DNA from: Pegea sp. RAD2-039
Lineage: Eukaryota; Chordata; Thaliacea; Salpida; Salpidae
Assembly (NCBI GenBank): GCA_034620365.1
Contig: JAQGEQ010000174.1
Span: forward strand, 106,833 to 170,832
Reading direction: 5' to 3'
DNA: 64,000 bases
Shown: in pieces, positions 34,117 through 46,928 of the stretch
Numbering within the stretch: the first letter of the stretch is position 1
How the letters are laid out: each line of letters begins with the position of its first letter
Position numbers and translations under genes: made by a program
The notes under the pieces: generated by a model
The model's database searches: none
What the model was told of the DNA's origin: nothing
Seen by the model: only the letters and a program-made list of their open reading frames with translations

Positions 34117-34790
34117 TATTCATTTTTTATTTTCGGCAATTCAATACAATTTTTATACAAATAAAAATTAAGTTAAATTATTTCTACAAATAACAAAAGT
34201 TTGTATTTCAGTTACTCAATCAAATTAATGATGTAATTAGCTTTAGTTATTGTTTCATTCATTCATCAAACTTCTAACAATTCTATTCAAACTGAAAATT
34301 TTATGCGTAATTACAAATACTAAGTCAAGGGAAAATATTTAAAAAAAACTCAATAAAATCATCATAATTATTTGTTGGCTTGACACATAAGCAAAATGTA
34401 AAAAATATTTCAATCAGTATTTTGGTTTTTAGCTGTTTAAAAATTTAGAGTTAAACTACTTTTCATCAAAACTTCATTTATTTAATAAGTTGAATATCTT
34501 GAGTTTTTATTCTGTACAAAAGTTGACATTCAACAGATTTATACTTAGAGGTTTATTTCATTGATGTACACCTTTTAATATAATTGTATTTAATAATTAC
34601 GAATAAAAACTTTTTTTTGAGCAAGCTAAGTACTTCTACTCAGAATTTTAGTTAAAATAAAAAACTAAGCAGCAAATTTAATATTTATAATTAATAAATT
34701 AATAATTACACGTTTAAAATGCCAGATAAATTGTTTCTGTGATTATTGATTAGAATAAATTTAAAGCAATGTTGTAATTTACAAATAGAA
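34117..34790 (-). repeat. Repeat R2, inverted copy
   Basis: Reverse complement of 11.29-11.96 kb, directly left of an R1 copy. Confidence 0.8.
34442..34468 (-). promoter_or_regulatory. Class A dyad element, inverted copy of 11.6 kb
   Basis: Minus strand: ATGAAAAGTAGTTTAAC then TCTAAATT. No start word at the expected place. Confidence 0.35.
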
Positions 34791-34799
34791 TTATGCTAT

Positions 34800-35470
34800 T
34801 TAACCAAAATTATTTTTGCACTACCACTAGAAGTTCTGTTCATTTTGGAAACTATTTTTTAAATAAGGTTTTATTTGGCATTTGGAAAATTTAGTTAATT
34901 TGAAATTTGATTTAAAACGATTTAACTCTGTTTAAAAAATATATACAAAAAAAGCCTTATCAATTAATTTTTAACAATAAGAAAAACAAAGAAAAATTAA
35001 TTTTGCTTTGTTGTACAAAATATGCACAAATATACAAATTGTACAATTCATTAAAGTGGTTCAATAAAATACTAATTATGTTTCTGAATATTTGTTGTTG
35101 TAACCAAAATACACTAACCGCTGGGTGGCGCACAGAGTAAAAAAATTTATTATTTTTTTATTAAGAATTTAATAATAAAGATTTTTTGTTGACTATCTAA
35201 GCTAATCACAATAAAAAATATATTTATTTAGAAGCAACTTTGATTTTGTGAATATGAATTCAAACATGTCACCTAAATGAGAAAAAAGTTTTGTACCTGC
35301 AATAAAGTAAATAAATAAACTTCTAATTTTCAAAAAAATGTAATTATACTTGTAAGTATACATAAAATTATTGCTAGAGATCAACTGTAAAAATGTTCAA
35401 AAAAATTTGATAAACTTTTGTCAAAAACTGTAATTCTATTTGAAGTTTTCATTTCCACTATAGTACGCTA
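34800..35470 (+). repeat. Dispersed repeat R1, copy
   Basis: Full-length R1 from GTTCATTTTGGAAA to the CACTATAGTACGC edge. On its left it is joined to the inverted R2 repeat. Confidence 0.8.
35118..35131 (+). promoter_or_regulatory. CTCF-like site
   Basis: CCGCTGGGTGGCGC in an R1 repeat copy, same position within the repeat as at 7323. Confidence 0.5.
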
Positions 35471-36089
35471 TCAAACATAAAACATATTTCAATCTTAATA
35501 TAACTTCGAAACATTATAATGTTTATCTTGAAAATAGATGAAACAACTGAAATTAGCTATTATTATAAAAAGTGATTTTTTTATAGTATTTGATAATCTA
35601 AAAATAAATCTTTGACAAGTATGTAAACAAAGATTATCTAGTCTATAATTGTTATAAACAGTTTATAAACAAAGAACTAACATGGCTTCTGACTTGATTT
35701 TCTTTTAATGTTTATTTGTCAGCACGACTACTAAGTTTCTATTGAGGTTTATTTACATTAACTTGGTTTAAATCTAATTTAATGAATCTATTACTGGATA
35801 TTATTTATTATGATTCTTAATTTTAGTCAGAAAACATTTTAAATGTCTTCTGATTACTTGCTGCAAAGCATCATCAGATGACTTCACCTCTAAAAACCAA
35901 AACTTATCAAAACGTTTACTGATGTAATCTTTTTCAAATTTGTTTTAGTATTAGAAAAATAAAACAAAAATTTACAACTTGTAAAGTATTCTAATTAATT
36001 TGAATTTAACTTTGCGTAGTCTTCAATTTTAATAAATTTTTATGAATATTTCAAGTTTGATGCAATTACTGTAAGTTTTAAAGTGTAAA

Positions 36090-37290
36090 GTTGTAAAAGA
36101 ACATTTTTTTAAATTAGAAATTAGAAAATATTTACAATCATTAAAGTCTGATTTTTCGCTTCAGATGTACTTCTCATGAGAAAAAAATTTTGAAAAATTT
36201 CATTAAATTTTTTCAAAAAGTTTGAATTAGTTATTCCGTGGTTCCTTAATTTGTCTTTTTATTATACAATTTGTTCTTACAAATTTAAATTGTCCAAACC
36301 GTTATTCTTTTTGCTCTTAGAAATCAAATAGAAAACAAACATTTCAAACAAACGTCATAGAATTGTCTTTTATAAGAGAATAATTAATTTCACTCTAATG
36401 ACTTTAAAATTATTAAAAAATTGTTGTTCAACATCAATAGTAAGATTCTCTGAAGACACTGAATAAAGTTTTGTTAAAATTATTTCTTTGCAGCTTTTAT
36501 TTCCGCTAGAGTGCGCTATCAAATATAAAAACAAAACGATGTTTATTTCAAAACTTCAAACTGTTTGACTTATCTGTGAATGTTTACCTAACAAGTCTTT
36601 TTCATTAGAGGAAATAAGGTTTTGCGTTTTCTTCAGATTGCTTGATGTTTACAAATTTCTTTTAAAGGTAAATCTTTCCACTTAAATTGATTTTAATTTT
36701 TAATCATCATTTCAAATATTTATTACAAATTTGTTGCATGCAAAATATTTTTTTGTTGAATTTCATTTCATATTCTTTTCATATAAATAGTAAACTTTTA
36801 AAAATTCTTAGATTTTTAATAATTTTTTTAACTTAAAACTATTTGATTCAAATTAAGTTAAACACTATTAACTTCAACAAAATAATTTGAAAAATGCCTT
36901 TATATTGATTAAAATATGTCTTTTATTAGGATAAAAAATTTTAGACAAAGATAAACTTTGCAAAATACAAACAAAGATAGTTTATTACTACCTGTATCTT
37001 TACAGCAATTAACCGTTTAAAAACAACTTTGAAATAAATTTAATCAAAATTGTTTATTGTTGATTTAGATGTATATTGAAATTTATATTTAGATGTGTTT
37101 TTAGATTTTATTTTTTTCTATAAATTTTAGTTTTTATATCTTAAAGTAGATTCAGGAAATTTTTGTTTTAAAATATTATTCAATATCAGTCGTTAGGGAA
37201 TTTGATCACTTTAAAATCTTTTTCTAGTTACTATTTATGTAATGATAAGAGAATCACAATTTAATAACAACTAATAATAAAAAGCACAAA
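36090..37290 (+). repeat. Repeat R4, long copy 1
   Basis: Collinear with 58.64-59.76 kb, from the AGATGTACTTCTCATGAG block through the CCGCTAGAGTGCGC site to GTTAGGGAATTTGATCAC. Confidence 0.85.
36503..36516 (+). promoter_or_regulatory. CTCF-like site, R4 type
   Basis: CCGCTAGAGTGCGC, recurring at the same place in three R4 repeat copies. Confidence 0.35.
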
Positions 37291-37294
37291 TTTC

Positions 37295-38640
37295 AACGAA
37301 TGTAAACATTTTGAGAAACAAATTATAAAAGTTTTAGAAAACAGAAAATAAACTTTTAAATAAATGTTATACTATTTTAGAACAAATATTTTGATCAACT
37401 AACGCTCACAAGCTTTAGAATGTAACATGTTAATACTAGATGTAAACTATTCATGAAAATCTTCTGATAACTATTGTTAACTAATTTTTAAAGATTTAAA
37501 ATTGAAATATTTTCTACAAAAAGCTGAATTAAACTCATAAAATTTGATTCTAAGTTTTCTACAAAATTAGAGAAAAGCAAATTAGATATAAAAATAATTT
37601 TCAAAAAGTAACAAGCATTTAGTTCAAAAATTCATTTCAATGTTTTAAACATATTAATGTGACAGAATATTTTAGAAATAAAATACTTTCCAAATTTCAA
37701 AAAAATGTTTTTCCAAAAAACTTAATTCAATATAAGCTGATTAGGCTATTCATATTCTCAAAGTTACATTATTAGTAAATATCAGAAATACAAGTGGTAC
37801 CATTTAAAAATTATATTTGTAAAGATTACTTTAAATATTAATTGTAAATATAATGTAACTGTTAGCTAAATGTATCTGTTTAAAACTTTTTAATATTTTT
37901 CTTAAAGTGAAGATTGCCTTTTCATGATTATAATAAACTAGTTTATTATTGTCTTTGTTTTAAAAATCTAAGAAAGAATTTTAATTTTGCTTTTGAAAAG
38001 AAAACACAACAGTTATTTTATAGATAATCAGATTTAGAATTAAACGAAGAATAACATAAAAACAATAATATTTTCAATAATATTATCAATTGATTGAAGC
38101 ATGCATAGTATTTAGTAAAACTGCAAACATAGCTGTTTTTACAGCTAATTTATATATCATTATATTTCTTCAACCGAAAATATAAATTATGGATAAAGCT
38201 AACTTATAAAAATGCTAATATACCAAAAAGCGCTCTATTCATATTTCCAAGTAGATATTTTTTAAATCCATTTTATTTTTGATAGATTTGTATAAATATT
38301 TAATTACAGTTAATAAATATTAAATATATCAAGTTTTAGATCAACTTGTAATGTCGTAAAAAAAGAATAGTATCTGCATAAGAAGCCCAAAGTCCCAAAA
38401 CAAGAGATTTTCTTTATAAATATATATAAGCTTCCCAATCGGTTAGTATTCACAATTTAAAAACAAAACATTCAAATGGCTTTTGACTTAATTTCTAAAA
38501 GTCTTCATTTATCAGCGCCACCAAACTTTTTTGAACTATCAAATCTGTTATTAATATACAAAAAGTAAATTCAAACTTGAAAAATGAGATTACTTACAAA
38601 CAAATATTTTTATATAAAAGTACAAAAATTATCTTGTTTA
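37295..38640. other. Intergenic, AT-rich
   Basis: Nothing recognised. Confidence 0.4.
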
Positions 38641-38649
38641 AACTTGACC

Positions 38650-38758
38650 CTACAAACTCTAGATTAAAACAAAATTATAAATACTGACAAATTTGGCACA
38701 ATCCTATCTTTTAATGCTCTCATGGTAGCTATTTTTGGAGTTGAAAAACTTTTTCAAT
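38650..38758 (-). promoter_or_regulatory. Class A module
   Basis: Minus strand: ATTGAAAAAGTTTTTCAAC then TCCAAAAAT (38731-38758), TATTTATAA near 38680, GTTTGTAGGGTCAAG (start 38650-38657). Arms remain complementary although lengthened. Confidence 0.5.
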
Positions 38759-39399
38759 GAAATTTAATTAAAAAGTAAATTTATTTAAGAGTAAGTTTAG
38801 TTTGTATTTTACAAATAACTGAAGTAAAAACAATTGATGTCAGAATTTCGTTTTCTTGTTTTTAAACATAATAATGTGATAAAAATTTTACTAATAGAAA
38901 ACTTTCCTTTCAGCAAAAAGAGTATTTGTAATTAAACTGCAACCGAAAATGAATTTAAGGTAAAATGTTCTTTATTTTTATTTCTTTTTGATATCGCTAA
39001 AATTGAATTAATTAAAAATCATTTCAAAAAACCTACTTTCAATGCTGTAAATACTTTAATGCAGTAGAAAATTATTTGGAAACTTTTCAATTTCTAACCC
39101 ATTTAATTTTTTAGTCTCCCAAGTAATATTTATTAACCGAAACATTAAACATAAACTAAATTATTACAAATTTTACAAATCTTTTAGTAAATTATTTAAG
39201 CACTAATAGTTGGTTTGATATTTGTTATTGTAGTAAATGTATAATTTTCATAATTATAAGTTATAAAGTAGATATTCTTTATTCACATTCTAATTACGAT
39301 TAATAAATATATCAATATCCTTGCAAAAAAAACGGAACTTGTTTTTTGAATTGTATCTAACAACTTCTAAATTTTTTTAGCGAGTTTAATTTATAATAT

Positions 39400-39640
39400 A
39401 ATTTGTAGACAGTTGATGATTGTTGATGTCAATAAGCACTTGATTATCAAATTAATGGCTAAGCTCAACAATATCTTATTTGACTAAACAACTAACTGTT
39501 TTATATTTTTCAATTTTTTCAAATTCATTTTGAATTTAAGTACAAAGTAGTTCAGTTTTAATTTTTTCTATTTTAGTCATTTTATTTCTTTTCGGGATTA
39601 GTTCAAACAGTTTGACGCTTTGAAAGCTTTTCAAAAGTTG
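39400..39640 (-). repeat. Repeat R3, inverted copy
   Basis: Reverse complement of 2.57-2.80 kb. Confidence 0.7.
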
Positions 39641-39667
39641 AACATCGTTTTGTTTTTATATTTGAAA

Positions 39668-39681
39668 GCCTACTCTAGCGG
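39668..39681 (-). promoter_or_regulatory. CTCF-like site, R4 type (diverged)
   Basis: Minus strand CCGCTAGAGTAGGC. Confidence 0.3.
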
Positions 39682-40460
39682 AAATGAAAATTACAAATAT
39701 AAAATGAAATTTTAATAAAATCTAATTGAGTATTTTCATAGATATATAGTTTTCATTAATATACAATAATAGTTAAACATTATATAAGTAAATATCAGTT
39801 TGAATGTTTTATATAATTCAAGTTCTATTAAATTGTTTGATATTATTTTTTAAATAAGTTAGTTGTCTCTGTTTGTTTTAAATATCCAATGAAGAACGTA
39901 AAGGTTTGTTTTAATTAAAAAATAAACAAAATATTCATTTAACTGCTTGTTTTTATTAGAAAAATTGAAATATTATAGATTTTTTGAAAACTTTTAGAAT
40001 ATATATTTTTAAATCCTTAATATAGTAAATTTTCAATTTATTTAACCATTTAAAAATAATTTATTACTCTTTTAAACAATACTTTTTGTTTGTAATAATT
40101 TTTATACAAATTTAGCAATATATGTTGATTTGCAAAATTAAATAGGTGACTGTCTCTCTTAGTGATTAAGTAGAAAAATAATATTGAAAAGTTTTTCAAT
40201 TTCTTAACATTGAAAATAATGCTCAGAGCTTGTAATGTATTCTATTAAAATTATAATTATATTTTGTATTTTGTTTTCCCCAATTTGCTTAGACTTTTAT
40301 TCTTATTTTGAAAAGTTTTAAATTATAACTAACTACGAATAAAAATCAATTTTAAAAAAATTTAAAAAGTCTACAAATATTGTAAAAATACCTTTATTTT
40401 CATTCAAAATATTATTATATGATTGTAACTAGATAATGAGAAAAGTGTTTTAAAATTTGT

Positions 40461-40575
40461 ATTACGTCAGTTTTAAATTTACTTTTAATTTGATGTTAAA
40501 AAGGAAATTTGATTTTTTAGCTTATGATAAAGATGTTGATAAACTAAATATTAGAGCGATGTGAGTTTTTGCTTC
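40461..40575 (+). promoter_or_regulatory. Class E-like decayed module
   Basis: Only the right arm TCAGTT is kept (the left is lost), followed by TTAAATTT, TTGATAAA near 40536 and GATGTGAGTTTTT near 40559. Spacing matches intact class E modules. Confidence 0.3.
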
Positions 40576-41028
40576 AGAAAATATGAAAAATAAAAGACTA
40601 ACAAATAAAATCTAATGCTCAATTGTGTATTCAGAAAACCTCTGTTAGTATTTTGACATACAGAATTTTCAATCTAATAAATATTTCTGTGTTTTGAACT
40701 TTATACACTATGTTCTTATGATTTCACTTAAGTTGTTTACTTTTTTTGACATTAAAACACAACTATATCAGTTTGTTGAAGTTTTCTTTAGTATCTTTTA
40801 TTTTGTAGAGTTAGACTTTATAGTTTACAGTTAAGCGATGTTCTACATTTTTCTAAAAGATTTATAATAACAGTTTTAACTTTTTAATAACTTCGTAGGA
40901 TATTATAAAATAATTCATATCTATTCTGCATAATTAAAAAATTATTGTTAAACTTCAAGAGTAAGATTCTCTAAAGACACTAAATAAAATTTTGTTAAAT
41001 TCTCATTTTATCTTTGCAGCTTTTATTT

Positions 41029-41042
41029 CCGCTAGAGTGCGC
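41029..41042 (+). promoter_or_regulatory. CTCF-like site, R4 type
   Basis: CCGCTAGAGTGCGC in the second R4 copy. Confidence 0.35.
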
Positions 41043-41544
41043 TAACAAATATAAAAAGAAAACGATGTTTATTTCAAAACTTCAAACTGTTTGACTTATT
41101 TGTGAATGTTAACCTAACATATATTTTTCATTAGAGGAAATAAGGTTGTGAGTTTTCTTGAGATTGCTTGATGTTTACAAACTACTTGTAAAAGTAAATC
41201 TTCCCACTTAAATTGATTTTAATTTTTAATCATCATTTCAAATATTTAATACAAATTTGTTGCATGCAAAATAGTTTTTTTGTTGAATTTCATTTGATAT
41301 TCTCGTTAGATAAATAGTATACTTATAAAAATTCTTAGATTTTTAATGACAATCAGATTTAGAATTGAACGAAGAAATAGATAACTTAAATATACAGTTT
41401 TTACAGTTTATTTGAAATCAAATTTAATTATTGCGTGGAAAACATTTCACCAATTTTAGATCCATAATCTGAAAGTTGCTTTGCTATTAATATACAAGTT
41501 GTTGTATTTGCAAAAGATGAAAACCATTAATTTTATTATTTATC

Positions 41545-42125
41545 ATTTTAATTAGATCAATAGTTCAGTGAATTTCTTTTAGTTATAAGATTAAAAAAAT
41601 AAAACTTTTTGATTGTCTCTATAATTATCGGCTTTTTAGTTCTAAAACTGTTATTTGATTTTTAAATACTTCGGAGATTTGTACGAGTTTTTGACAAAAC
41701 TAATATAAGATTTAACACTTTTTAGTTTGGGATAATCATTATAAAAGCAAAACATAGAGAAAGAGTTTTTTATGTTTTTTTAACCTAAACAAAAATAATT
41801 TGAATCCTGATTTAGTGCTTTTCTCTTTACGGTGATAAATCATTGTTTAACCCACAAACACTAGAATAAAAATCCTTTTTATTAAGCAATTTTTAGCGCT
41901 AAATCTAATTGTCTTGCAAACCAATTTTTTTGAAAAATTTAATTTGAAGTCGACTAAATGTCGATGTAACATTTACTAATATTAAAGTATTTAAAAGCAT
42001 GGTAGTATGTAATTCGTAAATTTACTTTTAATAGATTCTGTTTCGTTTTTTAATAATCTTTTACTTTAGTGATTTGAAAGTGTAATTCTATCAAGCAAAA
42101 ACTTCATTATTATACACAGCAAAAT
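41545..42125 (-). repeat. Class C repeat, copy 1
   Basis: Collinear with 44.47-45.06 kb, including GTACGAGTTTTTGACAAAAC and the class C module. Confidence 0.85.
41852..41965 (-). promoter_or_regulatory. Class C module (intact)
   Basis: Minus strand: ATCGAC-ATTTA-GTCGA then CTTCAAATT (41941-41965), CTTAATAAA as TATA (about 41878-41885), GTGTTTGTGGGTTAAAC (start word 41852-41859). Spacings are 55 and 26 bp. Duplicated at 44.78 kb. Confidence 0.6.
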
Positions 42126-42129
42126 TATT

Positions 42130-43280
42130 TGATTTAATCAATTAAATGTATCTGTGAATAAAACATCGTCTTTAATATATCTTACTTATTATTGTGATTA
42201 TCGAAAATATTAACCTTTATTTTTATCTACATTTAATTAGTGAAGCTATATTTTAAAACTCCTAGCATTCTAACTGTATAACAATAAAATTAAGCAAGTT
42301 GTTTAATATTGTAAAATATGTTAAATAAATTTGAGATTTTTAAACTTTTACTGAAAGTTTTGCTACGTGTCTTGGTAAAAGGTTGTTTTATTATAGTTAA
42401 ACCATTTAATCATTTTTTCAAAGATTTTGTAAAAAGTTCAAGTCGTATTTTGTTTTGTTGATGCTGCGTAAGTATATAACCTTTTGGGTATATTTTTCAA
42501 CTTAAATTTGTTTATAATTTTTGTGCTTTTGACATCATCACCTAATCTTTGAATTTAAGAAGAATTTCTTAAATTTAGAGAGAAACGTCGCTACGTCAAA
42601 TGAACTTCATCATAATCAAACTTGCTTCTAAACTAGTTTCCTGTTTTCTAATTGCAAACATAAGAAGCAAATATTAAATCAGAGTAATAATAACATTTTA
42701 TTTAAATAAATATATCAAGTTTTTCTACCTTTGTTCAAAATTGTTATCATATATTTTCCCAATCATCATATTTTAAGTAATACTATTCAAATGTTCTAAA
42801 CATTTGCTTTTTATAATTCAGTATATTTGCTTCTCAGAAACTGGCAAAGTCACTTGTAACTTATCACAAGCGACTTGTTAGTGGCCTACAAGGTAACTGA
42901 AGTCCGCCCGATTACAAAAAGCTGTAATGAATGTAAAGAGCGAACCACAATCAGTCAGTTCAATCCGAAAAAAAGTAAAGAGTTGAAAACAAAATGATTA
43001 GTAAAAAGGGTTTGACTAGTGTACAATGAATATATTTCGAAAAATCATAAAAAGTGAAAGTAATACTAAGTTCTCGAATGCTAAATTTTTTTAGTTCATA
43101 TAATTCAAATAAATTTGTTCCTGATTAGTTGCTATGTAACCAAAAATAAATGTTTATTTAATCTGACTTTAATTTAAATTTTGAAAAACTTTCACAGAAG
43201 TCATAAAATTAAAATTACAATATTTATTCAAGAAATGTAAAATTTTATTATTGCTTTCTAGGAAAAATACTTGTTTGATC
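42130..43280. other. Intergenic, AT-rich
   Basis: A less AT-rich patch at 42.84-42.98 kb (CAAAGTCACTTGTAACTTAT then CACAAGCGACTTGTTAGTGG) has no open frame. An imperfect inverted CAAGTGAC-like pair is visible. Confidence 0.35.
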
Positions 43281-43284
43281 AACA

Positions 43285-43309
43285 GATGCAAATGTGCATC
43301 TTCCAATTT
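43285..43309 (+). promoter_or_regulatory. Class B dyad element without a start word
   Basis: A perfect GATGCA-AATG-TGCATC dyad followed by TTCCAATTT. A TATA-like TATATATTTT lies about 75 bp on, but no GTTTGTG follows, so the downstream part has decayed. Confidence 0.5.
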
Positions 43310-43477
43310 ATTATTAATATAATATTAGTTTAAACAATTTAATACTATTATGTTTTCTTATAACTACTTTAACACACATTTTTATATATTTTCTGTTAAA
43401 AATTATTAATTAAAATGTTCATAATAATTATAATTTTTAAGATTGTATATTTTTATTTATGTGAAATTAAATTTTAG

Positions 43478-43512
43478 ATGAAACTGCATTAAAAGCTGTT
43501 TTTAGTGATGCC
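43478..43512 (+). other. Exon-like cassette, copy 4
   Basis: ATTTTAG acceptor, a 35 bp frame reading D-E-T-A-L-K-A-V-F-S-D-A, then donor-like GTAAATAAT at 43513. It lies downstream of the class B element at 43285. Confidence 0.35.
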
Positions 43513-43692
43513 GTAAATAATTTTATTCAATTAATTGAAAGTTAAAAGTTTTTCAAACAATGTGTCACATTAATCAATAATGTTTTAAAAAAATGAAATA
43601 AACTTTTCACCTAGACTACTTGACTTTTAGTATAAAAAGTAACTCAAGTGACTTAACTAAGTTATTCAATTTTTTTTATAAATAAAAGTTTC

Positions 43693-43824
43693 GTTGAAAA
43701 AGTATTCCAACTCCAAATTTCAAATTTGATTATCTAAAAAGTTTTAAAAAGACATTTAGTAGAGATGGGAAAATTTACTTTACTTTTGAATCTTTATAAT
43801 TTTGTGGTAATCTAGAGTTTGTGG
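43693..43824 (+). promoter_or_regulatory. Class A module with longer spacing
   Basis: GTTGAA-AAAGTA-TTCCAAC then TCCAAATT to 43719. TTTATAAT is at 43793 (about 73 bp on) and GTTTGTGGGATCAAA at 43817. Confidence 0.5.
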
Positions 43825-44469
43825 GATCAAATTAAAATTTTAATAGTAATTTTTGTGTATAAATAATGCTCTTTTTGCCAAGGTTGAAATGAAACTATGT
43901 ATATCAAATATTTGATTACTTATATTTATAAGTTAAAAAATGTTTAATAATTGTTTAAAAATCTTATTTAATTTAATTTTATTTATTAATTTTCTAATTA
44001 GTTTAAAAACTTTTAACTGGTTAGATTTGTAGCACCACAGACAACAGACTTTAACCATTTTTACAAATTTATTTTATAAATAATAACTTTTAAATTTTGT
44101 ATGAATTTTAAACGCTGAAAAAATTTTAAAAATACCATTTTACTTAGAAAAAAAAATGTCATTTGTTTAAAAGTAAAATATATATTAAGGTAGAAAAGAA
44201 TAAATTTAAACAACTTTCGAAAAGTCAAATTTGATCTGCACTCAAGTGGAACATCTCAACAAAGAGTTTTTACAGTCTACCCCGAGTAACAATTGTTATA
44301 AAATTATCGAAATGCAAATTTTATTTTAAGAAACTTTGTTTTTGAACGAATTTTAAGTTTTTATTTCCGAGTATCTTTTTTCTGAAAGTATATTTTTAGT
44401 TGAGCTATTATTAATAATTATTACATTACTACTGTATCTTTGATAAATTTATTCTTAGTACTTTTGCTT

Positions 44470-45060
44470 TTAATTAGATTCAATAATTAAGTAAATTTCA
44501 TTGAGTTATAAGTTTACAAAAACAAACTTTTTGAACATTTTTATATTTACCAGCTTATTAGTTCTAAAACTGTTGTTTGTTTTTTAAACAATGTGGATAT
44601 TTGTACGAGTTTTTGACAAAACTAATATAAAATTTGAAAGTTTGTAGTTTGGGAAAATCATTAGAAATACAATACATAGAGAAATAGTTTTTTATATTTT
44701 TCTTAACCTGATTAAAATAAATTTAAATCCTGGTTCAGTGCTTTTCTCCTTACAGTGATAAATCAGTGTTTCACCCACAAACACTAGAACAAAAATACTT
44801 TTTATTAAGCAATTTCTTCAACAGTATTTCGAACTTTCTTGTATTCATAAGATTCTAAAGAACTTAATTTGAAGTCGACTACGTGTCGATTATAACTTTC
44901 AAATATTTAAGGGTTTAAATACATGGAGTTTATAAATCGTAATTTAACTTTATCTAGATTTTGTTACATTTATTAATAATCTTTAACTTTAGTTATTTGA
45001 AAGTGTAATTCTATCAAGCCAAAACTTCATTATTATTCACAACAACAGTCTTTGATTTCA
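44470..45060 (-). repeat. Class C repeat, copy 2
   Basis: Collinear with 41.55-42.13 kb. Confidence 0.85.
44775..44890 (-). promoter_or_regulatory. Class C module (intact, duplicate)
   Basis: Minus strand: ATCGAC-ACGTA-GTCGA then CTTCAAATT (44866-44890), CTTAATAAA (44801-44809), GTGTTTGTGGGTGAAAC (44775-44782). The spacer has changed relative to the 41.9 kb copy while both arms are identical. Confidence 0.6.
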
Positions 45061-45521
45061 TTAAATAATTGTAACTGTGAATGACAGAAAAAAATCAAAA
45101 TTCAGAATTGTTATAGAAAGAACAGAACTACTCTAAAAGTAAAATAAAATACAATCAATTATAAATCAAATCAAATTTTATAAAACAAACTAGAAAAAGA
45201 AGATGAGCAAAGTGAATTTAGAAGTTTATCTTTCAAATTTATCAAAATTACTTTGCTAAGAATGAATATAAAATGGAAATCTGTATTTTATAAATAATAA
45301 TCTTAAAATTATCTTATTAGTTTTTAACAATGAAAAATTTTTTAAAAAATCATTTTAATTTACAAAATAATTTTAACAAAAACGAATTAAAAATTTTTAA
45401 TTTCTACTTCTTTTGTAATCTATAGTAGAAAAACAAATTTAATTAAGCTATTTTAGGTTAAAATGATTTTGTTTAATGTTATGATATAAACTTTTTCCAA
45501 AATTTATTATCTAGCACAAAA

Positions 45522-45555
45522 TATATAAAATTATATATATATATTATATATTATT
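45522..45555 (+). repeat. (AT)n microsatellite
   Basis: TATATATATATATTATATAT immediately upstream of the kelch exon acceptor. Confidence 0.8.
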
Positions 45556-45599
45556 TACAATAATTTGCATAATTGTGATGAGCTTTTTGATTGTTTCAG

Positions 45600-45757
45600 G
45601 AGGTTTTTCTGGGGATGATTATGTTAAAGTTGTCGAAAGTTACAATGAAGTAACAAATGATTGGAAAGAAGTTGCAAGAACGAATAAATGGATTGATCAA
45701 GTCATAGTCAGCTATCAACCAGGTGAAGCTGACATATGTGTCAACTTCCCATTTTAA
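45600..45757 (+). CDS. Exon with one kelch repeat, C-terminal or isolated
   Basis: A polypyrimidine tract and acceptor (TTGTTTCAG) end at 45599. Reading in phase 1, the exon begins GGFSGDDYVKVVESYNEVTN and continues DWKEVARTN. This has the kelch-repeat signature: Gly-Gly, eight to ten residues, the V..Y motif, then a Trp six residues on. In kelch proteins this is one blade of a beta-propeller, often in BTB-kelch ubiquitin-ligase adaptors. After ARTN the sequence no longer looks like kelch (no GVAVL.G.IY strand) and stops at TAA 45755-45757. A possible donor CAG|GTGAAG at 45723 would end the exon earlier. No other blade, BTB or BACK exon is visible nearby, so this may be a terminal exon or a stranded fragment of a duplicated gene. 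Confidence 0.6.
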
Positions 45758-46204
45758 TAAATTAATTTACTTGTATTTCAATGATTAAATGTGACCAGTA
45801 GACTGCTGTGAAACTTATTTTTAGTATTAAGTTGCTTTTGAGGTCGTGCTTATTTTCAAAAACATTTCGAATAAACTCAAAATATCCTTATATGATTATT
45901 TTCATGTTTTTTAATTGTTTAGTAATTTTTCAAAATGTAAAGAAAGTTTCTTAGCATTTCGAGATTCATTTTAATCATCAAATCAGATCTTTTTTGTTTG
46001 GTATGGGCTTATCAAAATGTAAAATTTGTCTTCTGAGCTGATATAACTTAAGAGGAGTACAAATGGAAAAGAAATTATCAAATTTGAAGGTCAACTAATT
46101 TGTGGATAATTAAAAAAAGGAATTTAGTCGAGTTTATTCCTTCAAATTTCCAAAGTATCTAGTTTAACAGTTCAACAGAGAATAAAGTAAATCAAAACCC
46201 TTTT

Positions 46205-46400
46205 AATGATAGTCACTTGATCCTCATCTACAACTAATCCCCAATTTCATTTGATCCTCATCTTCACCCAATCCTAAAGTATACTTGATTACCATCATTG
46301 CCTAATTCTTATCTTAACCTAATCCTCATTTTCACCTGATACTCATCTTCATCTAACCCTTAATATCAACTGAACCTAAACTTTATCTGATCTTGATTAT
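46205..46400 (+). repeat. Degenerate minisatellite of about 17-18 bp
   Basis: Variants of TGATCCTCATCTTCACC and AACCTAATCCTCATTTTCA follow each other about ten times with drift. C-rich compared with its flanks. Confidence 0.7.
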
Positions 46401-46736
46401 TCATTATTCAGCAAACTTTAAGTAGATTTATATTTGAATATCTTAGTTAAGAACATATGAATTATCGTTTATTAATAATTATTATTAATTATTATTTCGA
46501 GTATAATCTTATTGTGATTTTCAGCTCATTTTTACGCTTTTAGTTTAGATACTAAAGATGCTGAAAATAAATCAATCGTAATCAATTGTGTTTAACATCA
46601 AATATTTGAACTGACATCAAATGGTTTCATAATTAACTCGTAAGTCTTTTTGATTCATCAAATATGGTTTATTGGAAACTTCTGTTTGTAAACTTGACTC
46701 CTTTAGAAACTGATAAATAACTTACAAGCGAATTTA

Positions 46737-46928
46737 TTGATATTTATACAAAGCTCAATTGTAACCATTACTAATTATACAAATTTTTCATTGCCTGATT
46801 TAGTGTGTGTTTTTAGATTGAAAACTTTTGGGGATAAATTTCAAAATATTATTAATGCAGAAAACCTGCAAAAAAACAAAGGTCAAAAATATTTCACAGA
46901 GATTATAAAATCATTTTTGAACTTTTAA
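46737..46928 (+). other. Unrecognised 63-codon open frame between kelch exon and decayed gene
   Basis: Contains SLPDLVCVFRLKTFGDKF and ends at TAA. There is no ATG start and no clear splice context. It may belong to the same decayed locus as the 47.5 kb exons. Confidence 0.15.

Larger units (their letters stand above)
40380..41345 (+). repeat. Repeat joining the 60.9 kb type and R4
   Basis: 40.38-40.93 kb matches 60.91-61.47 kb, and 40.93-41.35 kb matches the middle of R4. The two modules are fused here but separate near 59-61 kb. Confidence 0.8.
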
